Assembly (NCBI RefSeq): GCF_964340395.1
Contig: NC_135551.1
Span: 752,001 to 816,000 of the forward strand
From: Glandiceps talaboti
Taxonomy: Eukaryota > Hemichordata > Enteropneusta > Spengelidae
Reading direction: 5' to 3'
DNA: 64,000 bases
Numbering within the stretch: the stretch's first letter is position 1; each line of letters begins with the position of its first letter. The position numbers and the translations under genes were made by a program. Shown piece after piece: positions 57,231 to 64,000 of this stretch. The notes below the pieces were generated by a model. The model had not been told where the DNA came from, searched no databases, and saw nothing but the letters and a program-made list of their open reading frames with translations.

Positions 57231-60200
57231 CAACCTACTCTACCCTCCCTCTGTAGTTTGACCTACTCTACCCTCCCTCTGTACATGTAGTTTGACCTAC
57301 TCTACCCTCCCTCTGTAGTTTGACCTACTCTATCCATCCTCTGTAGTTTGACCTACTCTATCCCTCCTCTGTAGTTTGACCTACTCTATCCATCCTCTGT
57401 AGTTTGACCTACTCTATCCATCCTCTGTAGTTTGACCTACTCTACCCTTCCTCTGTAGTTTGACCTACTCTACCCTCTCTCTGTAGTTTGACCTACTCTA
57501 TCCATCCTCTGTAGTTTGACTTACTCTACCCTTCCTCTGTAGTTTGACCTACTCTATCCATCCTCTGTAGTTTGACCTACTCTACCCTTCCTCTGTAGTT
57601 TGACCTACTCTATCCATCCTCTGTAGTTTGACCTACTCTATCCAACCTCTGTAGTTTGACCTACTCTATCCATCCTCTGTAGTTTGACCTACTCTACCCT
57701 TCCTCTGTAGTTTGACCTACTCTACCCTTCCTCTGTAGTTTGACCTACTCTACCCTCCCTCTGTAGTTTGACCTACTCTATCCATCCTCTGTAGTTTGAC
57801 CTACTCTACCCTTCCTCTGTAGTTTGACCTACTCTATCCATCCTCTGTAGTTTGACCTACTCTATCCATCCTCTGTAGTTTGACCTACTCTATCCATCCT
57901 CTGTAGTTTGACCTACTCTACCCTTCCTCTGTAGTTTGACCTACTCTACCCTCCCTCTGTAGTTTGACCTACTCTACCCTTCCTCTGTAGTTTGACCTAC
58001 TCTATCCATCCTCTGTAGTTTGACCTACTCTATCCATCCTCTGTAGTTTGACCTACTCTATCCTTCCTCTGTAGTTTGACCTACTCTACCCTTCCTCTGT
58101 AGTTTGACCTACTCTACCCTCCCTCTGTACATGTAGTTTGACCTACTCTATCCATCCTCTGTAGTTTGACCTACTCTATCCATCCTCTGTAGTTTGACCT
58201 ACTCTACCCTCCCTCTGTAGTTTGACCTACTCTACCCTTCCTCTGTAGTTTGACCTACTCTACCCTTCCTCTGTAGTTTGACCTACTCTACCCTTCCTCT
58301 GTAGTTTGACCTACTCTATCCATCCTCTGTAGTTTGACCTACTCTACCCTTCCTCTGTAGTTTGACCTACTCACCCTCCCTCTGTAGTTTGACCTACTCT
58401 ACCCTCCCTCTGTAGTTTGACCTACTCTACCCTCCCTCTGTAATGTAGTTTGACCTACTCTATCCTTCCTCTGTAGTTTGACCTACTCTATCCATCCTCT
58501 GTAGTTTGACCTACTCTATCCATCCTCTGTAGTTTGACCTACTCTATCCATCCTCTGTAGTTTGACCTACTCTACCCTCCCTCTGTACATGTAGTTTGAC
58601 CTACTCTATCCATCCTCTGTAGTTTGACCTACTCTATCCTTCCTCTGTAGTTTGACCTACTCTATCCATCCTCTGTAGTTTGACCTACTCTATCCATCCT
58701 CTGTAGTTTGACCTACTCTATCCATCCTCTGTAGTTTGACCTACGCTACCCTCCCTCTGTAGTTTGACCTACTCTACCCTTTCTCTGTAGTTTGACCTAC
58801 TCTATCCATCCTCTGTAGTTTGACCTACGCTACCCTCCCTCTGTAGTTTGACCTACTCTACCCTTACTCTGTAGTTTGACCTACTCTATCCATCCTCTGT
58901 AGTTTGACCTACTCTATCCATCCTCTGTAGTTTGACCTACTCTATCCATCCTCTGTAGTTTGACCTACTCTACCCTTCCTCTGTAGTTTGACCTACTCTA
59001 CCCTTCCTCTGTAGTTTGACCTACTCTACCCTTCCTCTGTAGTTTGACCTACTCTATCCATCCTCTGTAGTTTGACCTACTCTACCCTTCCTCTGTAGTT
59101 TGACCTACTCTATCCATCCTCTGTAGTTTGACCTACTCTACCCTCCCTCTGTAGTTTGACCTACTCTACCCTTCCTCTGTAGTTTGACCTACTCTACCCT
59201 CCCTCTGTAGTTTGACCTACTCTATCCATCCTCTGTAGTTTGACCTACTCTACCCTTCCTCTGTAGTTTGACCTACTCTACCCTGCCTCTGTAGTTTGAC
59301 CTACGCTACCCTCCCTCTGTAGTTTGACCTACTCTACCCTTTCTCTGTAGTTTGACCTACTCTACCCTTCCTCTGTAGTTTGACCTACTCTACCCTCCCT
59401 CTGTAGTTTGACCTACTCTATCCATCCTCTGTAGTTTGACCTACTCTACCCTTCCTCTGTAGTTTGACCTACTCTTCCCTTCCTCTGTCGTTTGACCTAC
59501 TCTACCCTCCCTCTGTAGTTTGATCTACTCTACCCTCCCTCTGTACATGTAGTTTGACCTACTCTACCCTCCCTCTGTACATGTAGTTTGACCTACTCTA
59601 CCCTCCCTCTGTACATGTAGTTTGACCTACTCTACCCTCCCTCTGTACATGTAGTTTGACCTACTCTATCCATCCTCTGTAGTTTGACCTACTCTATCCT
59701 TCCTCTGTAGTTTGACCTACTCTATCCATCCTCTGTAGTTTGACCTACTCTACCCTCCCTCTGTAGTTTGACCTACTCTATCCATCCTCTGTAGTTTGAC
59801 CTACGCTACCCTCCCTCTGTAGTTTGACCTACTCTATCCATCCTCTGTACATGTAGTTTGACCTACTCTATCCATCCTCTGTACATGTAGTTTGACCTAC
59901 GCTACCCTCCCTCTGTAGTTTGACCTACTCTATCCACCCTCTGTAGTTTGACCTACTCTACCCTTCCTCTGTAGTTTGACCTACTCTACCCTTCCTCGGT
60001 AGTTTGACCTACTCTACCCATCCTCTGTAGTTTGACCTACTCTACCCATCCTCTGTAGTTTGACCTACTCTATCCATCCTCTGTAGTTTGACCTACTCTA
60101 CCCTTCCTCTGTAGTTTGACCTACTCTACCCTTCCTCTGTAGTTTGACCTACTCTACCCTTCCTCTGTAGTTTGACCTACTCTACCCTTCCTCTGTAGTT

Positions 60201-62362
60201 TGACCTACTCTACCCTTCCTCTGTAGTTTGACCTACGCTACCCTCCCTCTGTAGTTTGACCTACTCTACCCTTCCTCTGTAGTTTGACCTACTCTACCCT
60301 CCCTCTGTACATGTAGTTTGACCTACTCTACCCTCCCTCTGTACATGTAGTTTGACCTACTCTACCCTTCCTCTGTAGTTTGACCTACTCTATCCTTCCT
60401 CTGTAGTTTGACCTACTCTACCCTTCCTCTGTAGTTTGACCTACTCTACCCTTCCTCTGTAGTTTGACCTACTCTATCCATCCTCTGTAGTTTGACCTAC
60501 TCTATCCCTCCTCTGTAGTTTGACCTACTCTATCCATCCTCTGTAGTTTGACCTACTCTATCCATCCTCTGTAGTTTGACCTACTCTACCCTTCCTCTGT
60601 AGTTTGACCTACTCTATCCATCCTCTGTAGTTTGACCTACTCTATCCATCCTCTGTACATGTAGTTTGACCTACTCTATCCTTCCTCTGTAGTTTGACCT
60701 ACTCTACCCTCCCTCTGTACATGTAGTTTGACCTACTCTACCCTCCCTCTGTAGTTTGACCTACTCTATCCATCCTCTGTACATGTAGTTTGACCTACTC
60801 TACCCTCCGTCTGTAGTTTGACCTACTCTATCCATCCTCTGTAGTTTGACCTACTCTATCCATCCTCTGTAGTTTGACCTACTCTACCCTTCCTCTGTAG
60901 TTTGACCTACGCTACCCTCCCTCTGTAATTTGACCTACTCTACCATCCGTCTGTAGTTTGACCTACTCTATCCATCCTCTGTAGTTTGACCTACTCTACC
61001 CTTCCTCTGTAGTTTGACCTACTCTACCCTTCCTCTGTAGTTTGACCTACTCTACCCTCCCTCTGTAGTTTGACCTACTTTACCCTCCCTCTGTACATGT
61101 AGTTTGACCTACTCTACCCTCCCTCTGTACATGTAGTTTGACCTACTCTACCCTTCCTCTGTAGTTTGACCTACTCTATCCTTCCTCTGTAGTTTGACCT
61201 ACTCTACCCTTCCTCTGTAGTTTGACCTACTCTATCCTTCCTCTGTAGTTTGACCTACTCTACCCTCCCTCTGTACATGTAGTTTGACCTACTCTACCCT
61301 CCCTCTGTACATGTAGTTTGACCTACTCTACCCTCCCTCTGTACATGTAGTTTGACCTACTCTATTCTTCCTCTGTAGTTTGACCTACTCTATCCATCCT
61401 CTGTAGTTTGACCTACTCTATCCTTCCTCTGTAGTTTGACCTACTCTACCCTCCCTCTGTACATGTAGTTTGACCTACTCTACCCTCCCTCTGTACATGT
61501 AGTTTGACCTACTCTACCCTCCCTCTGTACATGTAGTTTGACCTACTTTATTCTTCCTCTGTAGTTTGACCTACTCTATCCATCCTCTGTAGTTTGACCT
61601 ACTCTATCTTCCCTCTGTACATGTAGTTTGACCTACTCTATCCTTCCTCTGTAGTTTGACCTACTCTATCCATCCTCTGTAGTTTGACCTACTCTACCCT
61701 CCCTCTGTAGTTTGACCTACTCTATCCTTCCTCTGTAGTTTGACCTACTCTATCCATCCTCTGTACATGTAGTTTGACCTACTCTATCCTTCCTCTGTAG
61801 TTTGACCTACTCTACCCTCCCTCTGTACATGTAGTTTGACCTACTCTATCCTTCCTCTGTAGTTTGACCTACTCTATCCTTCCTCTGTAGTTTGACCTAC
61901 TCTATCCATCCTCTGTACATGTAGTTTGACCTACTCTATCCATCCTCTGTAGTTTGACCTACTCTATCCATCCTCTGTAGTTTGACCTACTCTATCCTTC
62001 CTCTGTAGTTTGACCTACTCTATCCATCCTCTGTAGTTTGACCTACTCTACCCTTCCTCTGTAGTTTGACCTACTCTATCCATCCTCTGTAGTTTGACCT
62101 ACTCTATCCTTCCTCTGTAGTTTGACCTACTCTACCCTTCCTCTGTAGTTTGACCTACTCTACCCTTCCTCTGTAGTTTGACCTACTCTACCCTTCCTCT
62201 GTAGTTTGACCTACTCTACCCTTCCTCTGTAGTTTGACCTACTCTACCCTTCCTCTGTAGTTTGACCTACTCTACCCTTCCTCTGTAGTTTGACCTACTC
62301 TACCCTTCCTCTGTAGTTTGACCTACTCTACCCTTCCTCGGTAGTTTGACCTACTCTGCCCT
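57231..62362 (+). repeat. 28-bp pyrimidine-rich satellite, about 180 units
   Basis: The unit runs TAGTTTGACCTACTCTA, then (T/C)CC(A/T/C)TCC-type variation, then CTCTG. A 6-bp insertion TACATG lengthens some units to 34 bp. Three main variants (TCCATCC, CCCTTCC, CCCTCCC) are intermixed; the right end is dominated by the CCCTTCC type. All units read in the sense direction of the gene. Confidence 0.97.
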
Positions 62363-62436
62363 TTAAAGTGGCACAAGTTGAATTCATAAGCTTTTTAGCA
62401 CAGCTGAACTGATAAATTTTAGTAGTGCTATAGGCA

Positions 62437-62485
<49 letters not shown>

Positions 62486-62512
62486 TGTGGATGGATGTGT
62501 GTGTGTGTGTGT
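62363..62512 (+). repeat. hairpin plus TG microsatellite
   Basis: Hairpin arms TAGCACAGCTGAAC (62396-62409) and its partner ending GTAGTGCTA (62430), then (TG)n at about 62440-62512 with a short break. Same arrangement as at 39238. Confidence 0.75.
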
Positions 62513-63257
62513 AAACAACTTCAAGTCAAAAACCGATTTCCCTAATATTTGGTGGTTATATTACCTTGGGTGTCAAGTTTGAAAATTGTTCAAATCGATA
62601 CCACCGATGTGTGATTTGGTTAAAGAAATGTGATTGGCCATTGGCACTTTTATAACTCAATTGAAAGTACTTCAAAAAGTTTCAAATTGATTAAAGTAGT
62701 CTTGCGTATTGTTACTGTCGATGCATGTCTTCTATGATATTACTGTTTGTGTTTTGGAATTCTTTGAACTGTTCATTGTATAGTAGGGAGTACCTGTATA
62801 TCTTTTGATGTGTATGACATAATGGGATCCTTCATTTAGTGATATCCTAATACCAGGTTTGAATTCAATTAATTGCAAGTGACAATTAAGTATACATCAG
62901 TAAGTCATGGGTACCTTTTAATTTACTGAAAAAATGACATTCCAAAAACATAAACTCAGCTTATGTATCTTTAAAGTTCAGTGGTCATCCGATACATAAA
63001 TACAGATGCAATGTTGTTTGTTTGTTTGTTGACCATGATGCATTGCATCACAACCACTAAGGACAAGTTCAGGATAAAACCATTTGCGATCTTTTGGTTA
63101 GCCTGTCCACAGTGCTGGAGCTGTGACTGTGCTAGCTGTGGTATACATCGACAGCTGGCATACCTGTAGTCACAGCTATAGCAATGTGGATGGGCTAACT
63201 AACATAGAGAAATTATGAGTAGGAAAGTTTTAACACTGAAATATTTTGTGTGTACAG
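62513..63257 (+). other. end of intron 3 with exon 4 acceptor
   Basis: Starts with decayed dispersed-repeat text, then unique AT-rich sequence. The acceptor TTTTGTGTGTACAG ends at 63257. Confidence 0.7.
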
Positions 63258-63354
63258 GCAGAACATATAGCCAAATTACGAGGTGAGAATAGATCACTAC
63301 AAACAGATATACAACTATTGTCAAGAGAAGTGGAACTTATAAGAAGTGACCAAG
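63258..63354 (+). CDS. TAB2/3-like: TAB2/TAB3 orthologue, coding exon 4 (end of coiled coil)
   Basis: Phase 0 at the start. It encodes AEHIAKLRGENRSLQTDIQL then LSREVELIRSDQ, matching the vertebrate TAB2 segment '[20 protein letters not shown]' in length and in the L-R...N-R-x-L-Q-x-D-I pattern. Donor CAAG|GTAAGA at 63354, phase 1. With exons 1-3 this gives about 636 residues, against 693 for human TAB2. The missing C-terminal part should contain the NZF zinc finger that binds Lys63-linked ubiquitin and lies to the right of the window. Confidence 0.9.
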
Positions 63355-64000
63355 GTAAGAAATGTGTTATGGGTTTACTATCAACTTGTACACTGAGTTG
63401 ATAAAGATTGATGGCAAATTATATGTTCTCACACTTCAGGCTTTCCAAAATATCAAATGTACAGGTTAGAATTTATAATTACATTAATTTATTTCCAAGC
63501 TAGTAAGAGTGATGTACAGGTTGGAATTTGTAAATCCGCCAATTAATAAATTTATTTATAAATAATTTATAAAAACAAACATAGATTTTGCCTGATCACT
63601 TCACTTATCCACTCGTACTTTACCTTTTTAAACTTGTAATTCATGGAAATTTCAATAGATATATCATTTTGAGAACTATGATAGTCTAGTGTGAATGTAT
63701 ATTTACCACTGCACTACTAAGGAAGGTGGAATCTCACTCATGCTACAAAGTCACAATCACTTCAGTGGACTTCTCGGCATAAAACGTTCGATCTGTGCAT
63801 GCATGTGTGTTTCACTTACACATTCGTACGTACTGCTGAAATTAAACTGCTGGTTACAATGTTGCAAATTTTGTCCAAAGCCCTAATGTTCTGTATACAT
63901 TGACAGCTGTGAAAGCTAACCACTTTGTCATGTTGACCATGCAATGTATCGTTGGAAAGCTAGAAATATGGTCTAGAAAAGTTTGCTTTTAAAAATAATA
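63355..64000 (+). other. start of intron 4 (gene continues beyond the window)
   Basis: A short direct repeat ('TGTACAGGTTAGAATTT' and 'TGTACAGGTTGGAATTT', 63458 and 63513). No C-x2-C zinc-finger exon was found on the + strand. Confidence 0.6.

Noticed and set aside
57231-62362. Possible coding repeat
   Set aside because: 28 is not a multiple of 3 and each unit contains TAG, so every frame closes within three units.
1-64000. LTR retrotransposons, viral relics, tRNA, rRNA or snRNA genes
   Set aside because: I found no long direct terminal repeats with gag/pol motifs and no recognisable structured RNA gene by eye; a covariance-model search would be needed to exclude small RNA genes.

Overview
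This is animal nuclear DNA: AT-rich, mostly non-coding, with coding exons split by GT-AG introns and dense transposon and minisatellite content. The one host gene I can identify is a TAB2/TAB3 orthologue (adaptor that links polyubiquitin to the TAK1 kinase) on the + strand. Four coding exons are visible: 26490-26585 (first half of the CUE domain), 47125-48691 (rest of CUE plus a long Q/S/P/Y-rich linker), 55610-55758 and 63258-63354 (C-terminal coiled coil). All junctions have AG/GT signals and compatible phases, giving about 636 residues. The expected C-terminal NZF ubiquitin-binding finger lies beyond the right edge. The transposon set (L2/CR1-like LINE, many hAT, piggyBac, Helentron-like elements with tandem cores) suggests a marine invertebrate; a hemichordate or other invertebrate deuterostome is my guess, which the sequence alone does not settle.

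Layout. 1-24 kb: no recognisable host coding exon; a possible promoter/5' untranslated exon at about 2.5 kb; a LINE fragment cut by a hAT end; hAT transposase relics at 8.0 and 19.5-20.3 kb; a nearly complete but dead LINE at 12.1-18.2 kb (minus strand) carrying a nested hAT element; several palindromic MITE-like elements. 24.5-37.2 kb: a recent tandem duplication (copy 1 24514-31640, copy 2 31641-37208). Copy 1 contains the CUE exon; copy 2 has lost it by a deletion of about 0.83 kb. The copies also differ by later insertions (a hAT with a nested element, a SINE-like insert, a CAGGG-type element) and by the length of a 19-bp satellite. 37-47 kb: rest of intron 1, with a hAT-like element having a 5-bp target duplication, another TIR element, a LINE fragment and a 67-bp minisatellite just before exon 2. 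48.7-55.6 kb: intron 2, with two families of Helentron/DINE-like elements and a piggyBac derivative whose empty site can be read in neighbouring repeats. 55.8-63.3 kb: intron 3.

The most unusual feature is intron 3. It opens with about 14 copies of a 58-bp repeat whose first copy starts exactly at the exon 3 donor. Each unit carries three GTAAGT motifs, so roughly 40 strong-looking 5' splice sites follow the real one. Further on lie about 180 copies of a 28-bp repeat, each reading in the sense direction as a branch-point match, a pyrimidine tract and a terminal TAG, i.e. a complete 3' splice-site module. Whether the spliceosome uses or ignores these arrays is the main question raised by this window. 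The Helentron-like element that ends 18 nt before the exon 3 acceptor adds to the unusual splicing context.
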